Assembly (NCBI GenBank): GCA_001179505.1
Contig: CDMY01000357.1
Location: 39,188-103,187, forward strand
From: Vitrella brassicaformis
Taxonomy: Eukaryota > Sar > Vitrellaceae
DNA length: 64,000 bases
Direction of reading: 5' to 3'
Shown here: positions 26,829 through 38,409 of the stretch, in pieces
Position numbering within the stretch: the stretch's first letter is position 1
How the letters are laid out: each line of letters opens with the position of its first letter
Made by a program: the position numbers and the translations under genes
Notes under the pieces: generated by a model
Databases searched by the model: none
What the model was told of the DNA's origin: nothing
Seen by the model: the letters and a program-made list of their open reading frames with translations, nothing else

Positions 26829-27143
26829 GGTGTCTCAGCCGTGTGTGTCGTACGGTGGTTCACGGGAGAGTCGTGAGATGGAAGGCGCGCACAGAACGCA
26901 GCTGGTTGAGAAGAGTACGACGCAGACAGACAACCGAGGCAGATCTTTCGCGACCTCACTTCCCGTCTGCGAGCTAGCCGAGAGAGCGACGCCTGTGCAA
27001 GATAGCTGCCAGCAGCTCGTCAGCAGGCTGTGGATCTTCAAAGGTTCCAGCTCATCTCGCTCAGCAACCACAGCATTCATCGCCCTCAGCTGCATAGCCC
27101 GGCGGATTGACGTGAGTGCACTGTGCATTCATGGATCATCAGC
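26829..27143. promoter_or_regulatory. Divergent promoter region with motif TGCGAGCTA
   Basis: 315 bp between the aldolase and PPCS starts. One copy of the candidate motif lies at 26968-26976, near the middle. An open frame ([12 protein letters not shown], from 26827) crosses the region but has no splice or domain support and is not called a gene. Its ATG overlaps the aldolase ATG in one CCATGG. Confidence 0.45.
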
Positions 27144-28888
27144 ATGTCTGAGGCAGGTGCCTTCACAGCTCCGCCCTGCCCGGCCATCGAATCCCGCCGC
27201 AGTGAGGTGATGTCACTGGTGCGCCGGGCGGTGGCGGGGGATGGGTGCGGCAGGGTGGTGGTGGTGACGTCTGGCGGCACCACAGTGCCCCTCGAGAAGA
27301 ACACGGTGCGATTCATCGACAACTTCAGCTCGGGGCTCAGAGGCGCTGCCGCCACAGAGTGAGCTGCACCATCGGTTGCTTGACGGATGGGTTGACTTGA
27401 CGTGTGTCTGTCTGCCTGCCTGCCTGCAGGTATTTTTTGGAGTCGGGTTGTAGTGTGGTGCTGTTCAGTCGGGATTCTGCCATCCACCCGTTTGTGAGGC
27501 ACCTGCACACAGGACCCCTCAACTGCAGGCAAGCAAGAGGGACGACACAGGGCAGGGGGCGGGCCGTCGACATGTGTGTGTCTGTATGTGTGTGATGTGT
27601 GCTAAGTGCTGTTTTGGCTGTGTGCAGTCTGCTGGATCGCATCGAGGCACATGGCACACCAGACGCCGACAAGCAGACAGGTCGGTCAACGGGTAGGTGG
27701 GTTGTCAATGTGGGTGTGGTGTGGACCCACCACAGCACTGTGTGTGTGTGGATCGATGGATGCAGTCTGTCTGCGGCCAGCGTCTGACAGCTTCCATCGT
27801 GCCCTTGACCTCTACAAGAGGACCCGCGATCGATTTGTCCAGATAAACTTCCAGTCCGTCACGGAATACCTCTTTGGCCTGCAGTAGGACACACACACAC
27901 ACAGAGTACACATCAAATCACCCCAGCCACGTACATATCCCTTCCTCTGGCTGGCTGTAGGATGTTGTCTGAGGTGTGCGAGCCGTTGGGGGCAGGTGCG
28001 GCCTTCTTTCTTGCAGCCGCCGTGTCCGACTATTTCATACCCCCACAACAAATGGTCAGTCAGCCACCCAGGCGACCCCTTGCGGACGGACTCACACACG
28101 CCACGCACACACGCACGGACGCGACGAGCATGGACAGGACGGCTGAATGAATGTGTGTGTGTGTTTGTCAGTCCGAGCACAAGATTGACAGTCGGTCTGG
28201 CGAGGGCCTCGACCTCCACCTCAGCCAAGTCCCCAAGCTACTGTAAGCACCGCACGTAACACAAACACCTCTCGTCGGAAGTGTCTGTCGATGATGGATG
28301 GACGGATGCCGTCATTGGGTGCATGTATGTGATGCGTGCACTGCAGTGGTATGATCCGCGACAAGGCACCCAAGGCATTCATTGTGGGCTTCAAGGTAAG
28401 TAAGGTGCACATGACATGCATCCATCCCATCCCCACACCCGGCCATTGGTTGATTGGCACACACGGTGTGTGTGGCGGGTGTGTGCGTGTGTGTTTGCCG
28501 ACAGTTGGAGACGGATCTGTCTCTGCTGAAGCCCAAGGCATGCAGATCACTCGCCAAATACAACCTCGACATGGTTGGCACACACACACGCACACGCACA
28601 CGCACACGGACAAGAGCGCACCGCACCCTCCATGCATGCCCTTTGTGCAGGTGATAGGGAACGAGCTGCACACGCGGCGCGACAAGGTGGTGTTCTTCTT
28701 GCCACAGGAGCGGGAAATCACCATCACACGGACAGGCGAGGTGAGCAGCACAGGTGATCGGACATGCATGATACTTCATGTGCTGCTGCTGTGTGTGTGT
28801 GTGTACCTTGTAGGTTGAGCTGGAGAGGAGTATAGTGGAGCGGTTCAACGAGCTGCATGCCGCAAAGATAGAGACAGAGGCACAATAA
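27144..28888 (+). CDS. PPCS: Phosphopantothenate-cysteine ligase (PPCS/CoaB, eukaryotic type)
   Basis: Second step of CoA synthesis: joins 4'-phosphopantothenate to cysteine using a nucleotide triphosphate. ATG 27144 ([19 protein letters not shown]). The fold's first strand is [20 protein letters not shown], followed by [20 protein letters not shown], with the usual N-F-S-S-G binding loop. Middle exons carry [14 protein letters not shown] and [20 protein letters not shown]. Diagnostic blocks follow: [38 protein letters not shown] and [20 protein letters not shown]. The C-terminal strand region is [16 protein letters not shown], ending ETEAQ at 28886-28888. The AAAVSDY and KLETD blocks align with human PPCS. 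It is monofunctional, without a fused CoaC decarboxylase, as in animals and plants. About eight introns, TG-rich in sense. Its context with aldolase is a shared divergent promoter rather than a pathway link. Confidence 0.9.
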
Positions 28889-29364
28889 ATAGCCTTCAAT
28901 GCCAGCCAGGAGGGGAGAGAGACAGCCTCGGAGCTCTCCTCGCCCACAAATTGTTGGTTGAGAGGGCAAACAAGCAATGTCTTGCGACGCTCTGCATACT
29001 TGATGAATGCAGCCCTGAGTTCGTGTTAAACATATTAGTGGCCGGGCGGTCGACATGTCGTGGCTCCTGCGAGTCACTGAGCATACGCTGCATTCAGTCA
29101 GTCAGTCCATCGGCCACCCGTGTGTCGCCAGCATGTACGTACGTACGTACGCACAGCACACAACGCATACACACAGACCACACAGATTGATTCTCATGCG
29201 GTACAGAAGAAACAACCATTTGTGCCAGCCGCCCAGCCCAAGGCTACAGCCCATCCATTCATCAACCTCACCCTCACTCACACAACGAACGGCGAAAGTG
29301 GCATACCCATCAGTCAGTCCCACTCCCCTCGGCCTCCCCGCCCGTGTCTCATGTAATACAGCTA
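28889..29364. other. Tail-to-tail intergenic with a (TACG)n palindrome
   Basis: 476 bp between converging PPCS and PDE genes. A GTAC-type run at 29135-29151 is fully self-complementary (16 bp). Nothing coding was seen. Confidence 0.55.
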
Positions 29365-32300
29365 TCATGTGGTGGTGGTGGTTGTCTCGGGGCCGCCCTG
29401 GCCCTCTCGCTCCGCCTTGAGCTTGGCCAGCTCCTCCTACAGGAACGTACCACCCAGACACACAACGCACCGCACATATATACCGATTGAGTGTGTGCAT
29501 ACAAACTTGGCTTGAGGGGCATGGCATACGTACGTCGCAGGAGGAGACGAGGTTCTGCCAGCACCGTGTGTTGTCACGCGAGTTCGACACAAACTCCTGC
29601 ACACACAGACACTCACACGTGCAGTGCAGGCAGCCCCTGCCTGCCTCTCTCTCTCTCTGTATCACTGCCTGACTGCTTACGCACCCACTTACCTCGCATT
29701 TGGTGGAGTATCTGGCGATTTGTTCAAAGAATGGCAGCCACACGACGTTGATGAAGAATATCTGTGCCTTGGCCATGTTGGTGTTGTACCGGTCGAAGAT
29801 CGGCAGCGACACACCCAAACCCAGCGCCTGCTCTGCACACACACAGCACAGCAGACAGAGGACAGAACGAACAGCATGAGCGCATACCATACACATCGAT
29901 CGGTCCTTGACGGAATGAATCATCAATCGCTTGCCTTTGTCTCCCTGGTCCCAGAATTCGTTCATGCACATGCTGGCCCACTGGGTGGCCAGCTGCCACG
30001 GCTTGCCTGAAAAGCGATACATACAGACAGGGAGCGACACCACACCCGCCCAGCCACCAATGTAATGGCAAGACAGACAGATATGGATCAGATGAGGGTG
30101 TTCGGTTGGTTAGGCAGCCTGTCCTGCCTGGGTTAGAAATGTCGGCAGCGTGAAGTATGACGGAGAAGAACAGCTCACGGTCACTGGCATTGCCGCCAGC
30201 CTGCGGCATGAAATCTGCATATATATATGATATGCAGCCAGCAACAGTGTACATACCTATGATATGTGTGTGTTCATGCCATGCAATGCGTGTGTCTCTC
30301 TCTGTGTGCGTCTTGTCTTGGTCGCCTTGCCTTGTGCGTCTAGTCTCGACTTGAGATGGTTCTGAATCAACGTGTGCTTGGACATGTCAGCTGCACACAC
30401 ACACATACACAGACAGACAGCCACACGGGTGCCGTGTGTGTCTGCAGTGAGTGACTGTGTTTGTGGGTGGTCATATATGTCTTACTGTCCAGGACCATCC
30501 TCATCGCCAGACGCCGCAAATCACGGCGCCTGATCACAAACAGAGGCACAGACATGGCTGTGCTGTGCTGTGGTGTGCTGGGGCACTGCAAGCCTGTCTG
30601 TCTGTGTGTGTATGTCGGGGGCGGGGTGGGGCGTGTGTGATACTGAACTGTTCGTTGTCCCATTGCTGGAAGAGCCCCCCGTGCGGCAGGCTGAGCAGCA
30701 GCTCGAAGGCTGACGCCACGTGGTAGTTCTCCAGCACCGACTGATCTGCATGTATGGGCCACACACAGCACAGCACAGCAGAGCACAGTCAATCCCACCT
30801 AAAGCCATACATACAGTGGGTGTAAGTCAATCCCCTACCGTTGTATCTGATTGCGAGGGGGTGGTTGCTGTTGACTGCGAACTGGTTGTTGAACCCCGGG
30901 TGTCTGAAGTCGTGGATGGCCGCAGAAAACAAGATGGCGAACACCTCAAACGGACTCATCTCCACTTGCTGTCAGCCACACACACACAGAGACACACATA
31001 CATACACAGACAGACATACATACATAAGTGGGATGGCTGGGTGTGTGTGGGTGTGTGTGTGTGTGCGACCCTCCTGACTGACCTGTGCGAATTGTGCCTC
31101 AGTGAGCATCCAGAAAGATGTGTGGACCACATCGGCGGCGTGGATGTTGTTGTGGAACAACTTATTCCTGTCGTACCCTGCACACACAGAGAGAGACACA
31201 TGAGCGAGCGACCAAGGACACCCAGTCCGTCAGTCCTCAATGCATGGATGGATGCATCCATCGAATCCGCACCTCTCTCGATGTAGTGAAAGAACGCCAA
31301 CAGATCATCTGCTGGCAGGCGCAACTGACACACACACGCAGAGCACACAGCACACAGCACACAGCCCAGCCACGATTGATAGATAGGTGGTCGAGTGGCT
31401 GTCTCCGATTGATTCCCCCTAGGCCTGTCTGAGGCCTCCACACCAACCTGTTGTATGAGGTCGAGTTTGTTCATGAGTATCCAGCATATGTTGAGCAGCG
31501 GGTGCCCGCCGCACATGTCGCTGAACTTGAAAATGTCAAACGACATACTCCCACCACTCTCACCGAAGTACGACGCTGCCTGAACCCACCCAAGCATACC
31601 ACATATAACATTGCCCTCATTTGCTGCGTCCATCCGTACGTCCAACTAGCTATCTATCGTCACCTCACCTGGGCGCTCAGCAGTCCTCGGATTCTCTCCG
31701 CTTCCTGCCGAACGCTCGTATCGCGTGGAAACAGCAACGGCTCCAGCTCCCTGCAATGCAAATCCACCGCACACAAAGCATATACATACCACGCATAGAA
31801 AGTAATCGATCGCCAACCGACTTGGGCAAGGGTGCTGGGGATGGTTGCGACTCAGAGTCGTCCGCTTCGGGCCGGTCGCCCTGCTTCTTGTCCTTCGGCG
31901 GGCCTGCAGATCACCAGAGGATCGTCCAAGAACAGACCCTGCCCTGATCAAAGCTCACTCTTCTCTCTTATTACCGTCGCGGACACTGCATGAGAACGAA
32001 CACACAACCAGAGGGAAGGATGCCGAGTGAAGGAAGCATCAAGAGACGTGCCCGGCTGTGTCTCTCTGTGTGAGCATACGCGGGGCTTCTGGGAGGGAGT
32101 GCGTCGTGTGTGATTTGGCTGAGCCATGAGAAGAGCTCCCTCTCCTGGCTCAGCTCGGGGTTTCCCTGCAGCTCGCCCATGTACGAGAGGTCATCGATAT
32201 ACCAGTGCTGAGACGACAGCTGCTGAATCGCCTTCATGCACAGGCTCAAACGAGACTGAATCGCTGACAAAGAGAGAGATACACACACCACCAACCCAAC

Positions 32301-33850
32301 CACACGCATCGCATCAAGCAGAGACACACGTGTCACTTACTCACACACGTGCTCGTGTGTCTATCAAGTGTGCGAGTTCCCTACCTGCCTGTCTGCCTGT
32401 CTGAGTGCGTATCCGTCTTGCTTACTGGGGTTGTTAGCGAATTCGTCCATTTGTCTGAGGTCGTTAAGGAGGTCGAGTGACTCGGACGCCGGGCCGTGGA
32501 CTCTGCCCAGCGTCTGCTTGACCACATCCAACACGTGGTTGATCTTCACCGACGGGCGCTCCGGCTGACCGCCGCGGCGGGACCCCTGGCTGCCGGGGTC
32601 AGACACCTACCGAACGAAGGGATGGAGACATACGTTCATGCCATGATGGACGGACAGAGTCCGACAGACAGACAGGTCTGTCGGTATTCTTGCTTGCCTT
32701 GAGCATGTCGGCGGAGGTGGGGATACTGGGTGTTGAGTGTCTTTTCTTGGCCAGGTCTCCCCCTATCCACAGTGACGAGTTGACGCTCGACTGCACCCGC
32801 CCCTTGGTGGTGCGACCCGCCCCCAGAAACCTGTCCTGCTCGTCCTTGGCTACCACCGAAGGCAGAAACGTGACTACACCTCCTGTGCCGGCCCCGCCGC
32901 CCTGCACCGACCCAATCGATGACCCCGGTGTGAAGTCGGGGGCCGAGGCCGATGTGGGCATGGGCTTGGTGTGGAGTGAGAACTGCAGCTGCAGATGGAT
33001 GGGCGAGCGGCCCGGTGCGGTGGGGGGGTTCAGGTGGGCGGGGCTGGTGGCCGCAGAGGCGGACGCAGTCGGAGACACCTGCTCGGGGGCGGTGGGCTGG
33101 CTGGGCAGCGTCTCTGACTGCTGCTTGTACGCATCCTGGCTCGTGTGTAGTGCAGACAAACAAGGGAGACACAAGTCAGTAAGCGTGTGCGTGGAATACA
33201 TACATGTCAGCTCGGCATTATTACCAGTGAGCTGAGCAGCTGCGGGATGGTGGATGCATCGAGCTTGCCCGCCTCTGTGAGATGCTTCTCCAGAATCCTC
33301 TTCAGATCCTCCCTCTGTGTGAAAGGAGAGACGAAACGCGACAAAGTTAGAATCGATCTGTCTCTCATGCCCGTCTCGCTTACCGATATTGAGAAGCGGG
33401 TGAGCGCTTTGTCCCCTGTGCCCTCCCCGGGCTCCTTCCCCTCAGCGCGGTACCTCTCCTGACAGACAGACAGACAGACAGCCACACCGCACAGTAGAAC
33501 CAGACCGATGGGGGCCTGCCTCTGCTCCTTCCCAAGCTCCCTCGGTGCCGCTGACTGACCAGCTTGTGCATGAGTTGAGGCAGCTGCTGCAGTCTCCCGT
33601 CGGGCCTCCAGTGGTCGTCTAGCAACTTGCGGAAATCCTCCTCCTGCACAGACAGACACGCGCACACAGACACACTCGTGGCGGTTACCAGAGGGCTGGC
33701 CCCACGGGCGCCAGGGGTGGTGCTTGTCGGAGGTAGTACCACGATGGTGTATGTGCCCAGCCCCATGACCCGCATCATGGAGTGTTCGGTTGCCATTGGG
33801 GTGGCCTCATCTCCCGCCTCCTCGCTGCTGTTGGACCGGGAAGCCTCCAT
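29365..33850 (-). CDS. Class I 3',5'-cyclic nucleotide phosphodiesterase
   Basis: Hydrolyses cAMP and/or cGMP. ATG 33850 (MEASRSNSSEEAGDEATPM), roughly 900-1,000 aa over about 18 exons. The N-terminal third is regulatory and low-complexity. It holds two similar helical units, EEDFRKLLDDHWRPDGRLQQ and REDLKRILEKHLTEAGKLDA, then Ser/Pro/Thr-rich sequence and a possible coiled coil (PSVKINHVLDVVKQTLGRVH). The catalytic domain has the metal-binding HD set: KLFHNNIHAADVVHTSFW, AAIHDFRHPGFNNQFAVNS, SVLENYHVASAFELL, MVLDSKTYMTADMSKH, then FFSVILHAADISNPGKPW and ATQWASMCMNEFWDQGDK. A distal helix follows (AQIFFINVVWLPFFEQIA). The tail EELAKLKAEREGQGG and Thr residues end at 29365-29367. No GAF domain or transmembrane segment is seen. 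Substrate preference is not assignable. The stop was chosen by splice frame; the two other frames read through repeats. Confidence 0.9.
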
Positions 33851-34479
33851 AGAAATATAACTTATAGGCCGGAAGGAAGCAACAAGACCCACAACCCGAT
33901 GCAGGCACAATGACCGACGCACGCAACGAATGGTTGCGAGCTTCTATTAGCGAGCTAGTCGAGCTGACCCTTTTTCCTCTCGGTTTGCACCTGCAGAGGG
34001 TTACGAAAGGCACTTCGCGAGGCCTCGATCATTGAACCACATGCAACCCGACCATATGTGTACCGTAACGTATGTGTCCTCCCCCCACCCCACCACACAC
34101 GCAGATCACTGCGGTGAGTGAACAAATAGTGAGTGCATCAATCATGACATGGACTTAGGCAGGCAGGGAGAGACAGAAAAGTATGCATGTCATTCCTTCT
34201 GCCGGCAGCAGGCACCTCACCTCACCTCGGCCACAAAGACGAAGGGAACCCCGAAAACAACGAGGGGATGGCATTGCAATGCATGTGCAGTGCATGCATC
34301 GATACGTGTGGACGCACGCACGCACAGCCAGCTGCCTGCCTGCCTGCCAGATCGAATTAGGAAACTGCCAGCTCTGACTGGCCGCTGGCTGATGTGGTCT
34401 GGTCTCCCAACTCCAGCTGGCCATCTCCATCCACCCGTGACAAGACGAGTCAATCAATGGTGGATCTGATCTGCCTTAT
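33851..34479. promoter_or_regulatory. 5' region of the phosphodiesterase with two candidate motifs
   Basis: 629 bp between two minus-strand genes. TGCGAGCTT (33935-33943) and the near copy AGCGAGCTA (33949-33957) lie 85-107 bp upstream of the PDE ATG. Further right is a short palindrome GCATTGCAATGC (34269-34280) and no supported coding frame. Confidence 0.45.
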
Positions 34480-37400
34480 TTATTGACTGCCTGTGCTGGC
34501 TGCCTGTATGGGTGTGCGTCCGTCGGCGGATAGCTGCGACATGGACTCCTCAAACAGGTCAGACGGCAAGTGGGCGCTCCCCCACTGTGCCATGCTCACA
34601 TCGTCGTCTTCACCAGTCACCTGAATCAATCAGGGCACACACGACACGACCATGGGATCTCCATACATAAAGTGGGTGGATGGATGGTGAGTGTGATAGT
34701 CGCTAGGTAGGTACCTGGCCATCATTGTCCGCCTTGGGTGGCAGCCACATTCGCCCCGGCCTGTGCAGATCGTCGGGTGGGTCGCTGCACGACCAGCTGG
34801 TGGATTCGTCCCCAGCCGCTGTCCTCCCATTGGGCGATGGTGGTGCCACACCCACACCCACCCCGTCTGGCTGCATGCCCTGGCCGCCCTCGAGCGGCCC
34901 CGTATGCCTCTCCACCTTCTCTATTGCCGTGTTGACGGGCTGCTGCGGCAGCGGGTACTTGAGCGCCTGGAAGAGGGGCGCGTCGGCGTTGCCGAGGGAG
35001 TAGACGCCCTGGGCGGCATAGGGGTACTTGGCGCCCGCCTTCTTGGGGCACTCGAACGGACACACCTGCAAATGCTTGACGAAATCTGCATGTATGCAGG
35101 ACACGCAAAGGATGAACAGATAGATATCAAAGGAGGGCGAGGACCGCATTGAATTCGATGTGATATGTGTCCCTCCCTACCCGTGGCCATTCCCGTCCAC
35201 AGACAGAAGCCATGCTTCCTGGTGGCGTCCTTGCCCTCCCCGCCCGACAAGAGCGCCTCCGCAGGGCTGCTGTTGGGACACCGCACCTTCAGACTCGCCA
35301 TCAGCTTGTGAACCAGACCTGCAGGCCCCTTGCTGTGCTCGTCGACGTCGGTCACATCGTCGAGAGGCACCAGCAGCCTGCAGGCCGGACACATGATGCG
35401 GCTGATGGTGAGGGGCTCCGACTTGTCGATCTCGCTGTCGTGGTGGCTGACAGGTTGTGTGACGTCAGGCTGTGAGGCGACCCTGCGAGGGTGGCCGTGG
35501 GTCTCTGAGGGTGAGGAGTGGGCGGATGGGGGCTGCAGCGATGTGGGGGTGGCGGGGAATGAGGGCGGGGAGGGCGTGGTGCTGCTCACACCACCGGGGA
35601 TCTGCGAGGGGTCTACATGAGCCGCCAGGTCACCCACCCACTTCTCCCAGCAGTCGCCGCAAAACACGTCGCAACATGGAAGCACCTGACCCATCCATCC
35701 ATCACACACAGCCCGTCAGACCTTCTGTATGCACGTCTTTCCAGTGTGTCTGTCTGTCTGCGTGGTCCCTCCCCCGCCCACCTACCTACCCTACCCACCT
35801 TGGGTTTGTGTGCGACGTGTATGCGACAGAGTTTGCAGAGGACCTCCGGTAGCTCTGAGAGGAGCAGCTCCCCGAGGATCTTGTACGGCTGCTTCGTGGG
35901 CTCGCTGCACGTCAAACCAGCACCACTCCTGCTCATGCTGTACGTCGCCTGCGTGTCACAACAAGGTGGGCGGGCGGGCATACAGGCACACACCAATGCA
36001 GGGCACCGTTGGTGTGTGTCACGTACATCTGATTTGGTGGACGGCAGTGCCTCTTGAATGAGTGTGTCAGACTCCTTAAGGTCGCCCTCACGCAGCGAGT
36101 ACTCCACCGGCGGCCGCTGGTGCACACCACCCCCACTCCCACCGCCAGGCTGACCGCCCCTGGCAAAGCCCTCAGCCGGCGTGGGGCGAGCTGCGAACAA
36201 GGGCTTCACCTGCAGCCAGGCCACCCAAACACCCGTCAAACAACGCCAACTATGTATCCATCAATCGAGGCCCTGTCGAGCTGTCCTCCCTCCCTCCGTC
36301 CCTTTGTGGCCTGGCCTTGCTTCTGCCCGTCGATACGATACCTGTGTGTGCCAGCTGGATGCGTCTTGGTGCGACGTGCCGTTGCTCCTGTTCGCAGGGC
36401 CCATCGCGTCGGCGTAAGGCGAGTAGGGCTGCCCCCGCTGCTGCTGCTGGTGCTGCAGCTGCTGCTGCAGCTGCTGCGATCGATGCTGGTGGTGCTGATG
36501 GTGGTGTGGTCCCCGGGGGATGTCATAGAGCTGACCCCTCACACCAATATGGCAAGCATTCGTGTTGTTGATTTTGTTGCTGTGGTGATGCTGGCTGCCC
36601 ATGACAACAGAGGCCGATGAGGCTCCAGCAGGGGGTCCGCCATCACTGTCTCGCCTGTCGCGCTTGACGACCACGAGTGATTGCTCCTCTAGGGGCGTCA
36701 TGTGTCCCCCGCCCTTGATGCTGTCGTCATGAGGCGAGGGCGACACGGCCAGCACACTACCGCCGTCGCGATTCCGGTCAAGGCTGGGGGCGGAGTCGGA
36801 CGGGCCTGTGACGACGTCCACGGCCGCAGCGGCGTTGTTCTCGTGAGGTGCGGTGTTGCGATGGTGATCGGGGGCTGACTGCATGGCAAGGGGGGTGAAC
36901 AGGGGTAGCTCGGAGGCTGGTATGGGGTGGTCTTCCGCCACTGCTGCCGTGGCGGGCGACTCTCGGGAGTACGAGTCCTTCCTCGCCCAGGTGGCCCGAA
37001 CACGGCTGCCCCGGATGCGAATCAAACCTGACACACATACAGACAGACATACACACACGAGGATATGACATGGGTGTGTGTGTCCAAGCCAAGGGCCGGT
37101 GGGCAGCAGCTCGGCAGGATGCCTAAAGTACCTGCCTCCGCTGCTCGCAGTGCCGACTCCGCCATCGGGTGCGTCCCGAACCTCACGAAAGCGTAGCCTA
37201 TCAACACACACACATTACACATAAGTCAAGTCCACGCTCGCGAGAGTGAATGCAATGCACTTGGCCTGCCCCCCCGCATGAAGACGTGCGGACCCAGATG
37301 ATCCATACGTACGTACCAGCAGTGGCGGTCCACTCCTTGTTGGGGTGCCGGCTCTTCTTGTCGCACACCACCATGGCCAACTCAACAGTGCCGTACCGTC

Positions 37401-37913
37401 TGAACCGACAGACACATTGAAAGGAAGGACACGGACACCCCCCCCCACTGCACAGACAGACATGTGGTGCAAGGCAAGGCCTCGCACACTCACTTGAATG
37501 TGACGACGAGGTCCTGGCGTCTGCACAGCACAGAACAGCAACACACACAGTCAACAACTACTGCAGGCGTCGCATCCCAAATGGCTGGCTGAAGTCCTTA
37601 CGTGGTGGTTGGCGGTACGTTGACAATGACGGTGAGCATCGCCCGACCGCCGCCCATCGACAGCAGGTGGCCGCCGCTGCTCGGCGGAGCCGCACCAGGG
37701 GCAGCAGCGCCATGGTGATGCGTGTGAGAGGGAGGCATCACACAGCTGCTGCACACACATAGGCAGGGCGACAGAACATCGTCTGTCTGCCTGTCACTGC
37801 TGTGGTCCTTGCCTGCCTTGCGAAACGCACCTCGGCCTGTGTGGATAGTTGTGTGTGTGATAGAGACCGGGCGACGGTGCCATATCGTGGTTGCGATGGC
37901 GGTTCTGCTGCAT
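34480..37913 (-). CDS. RRM-RING-TRAF zinc finger protein (probable RNA-linked E3 ligase)
   Basis: A probable ubiquitin ligase with an RNA-binding module. The preferred ATG is 37913 (MQQNRHRNHDMAPSPG). An RRM follows: RNP2-like AMLTVIVNVPPTTT, then FKRYGTVELAMVVCDKKS, RNP1-like GYAFVRFGTHPMAESALR and GLIRIRGSRVRATWARKDS. A long low-complexity linker (His/Gln/Ser-rich, about 36400-37020) includes HHHQHHQHRSQQLQQQLQHQ. The RING is CKLCRIHVAHKPK spliced to VLPCCDVFCGDCWEKW, then, after a Ser/Pro insert of about 80 residues, RIMCPACRLLVPLDD. The usual His ligand appears as Asp (CCDVFC). A TRAF-type zinc finger region follows: VRCPNSSPAE, KHGFCLWTGM and DFVKHLQVCPFECPKKAG. The last exon ends GRTPIQAASTGSQ at 34480-34482. 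The start could be as far up as 38099. Each module is clear by eye; the combination is unfamiliar. Confidence 0.78.
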
Positions 37914-37971
37914 CACGTCATGACTCGGTTGTGCGTCGCATCTCCTTCCCTCCCTGGCGTTGCGCGCTTCG

Positions 37972-37980
37972 TGCGAGCTC
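37972..37980. promoter_or_regulatory. Candidate promoter motif TGCGAGCTC
   Basis: 59 bp upstream of the preferred ATG of the RRM-RING gene, in a 496-bp divergent region shared with the coiled-coil gene at 38410. The remainder of the region has no coding support on the plus strand. Confidence 0.45.
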
Positions 37981-38409
37981 CGGCAGAAAGACGTCCGAGA
38001 GGTGGATCCACACCAAGTGGACGCTGCTTGCCGCACACTTTCCCTTCGTCCCTCCCTCTCATACCGGGCCCCCCACCAGTCTCGCGTCCCCTCCTGCATG
38101 TGAGCGTTCTGCCCCTACCCCGGGCGCATCCTCACATCTCACAGCCCCTAGAGGTCCCCAGAGCGAGTGGGACGAGTCTTGGCGAAAAACACAGCCGCCC
38201 TCCCCTCCACCAACCGAGGGAGTGACCCACCCAAAGGCGGCTCTCTCTTGGCTGTTTGTACGCGAGTAGAGCATTTCCCCTGCCGGCCCTCCTCTGGCCG
38301 CCCTGCCCCGCCCAGCTGTGTCCGTAGCGGCCAAAGGGGCACACACCGCTGACTGACCGACTGATCTCCAACCAGTCCAGTCCCCCCCCCCCACACCAAC
38401 GTGTGTGTC

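Noticed and set aside
26835-27128. Open frames on both strands between aldolase and PPCS
   Set aside because: No splice pattern, no domain and a position in a divergent promoter. A 26-nt intron would be needed to join one to PPCS.
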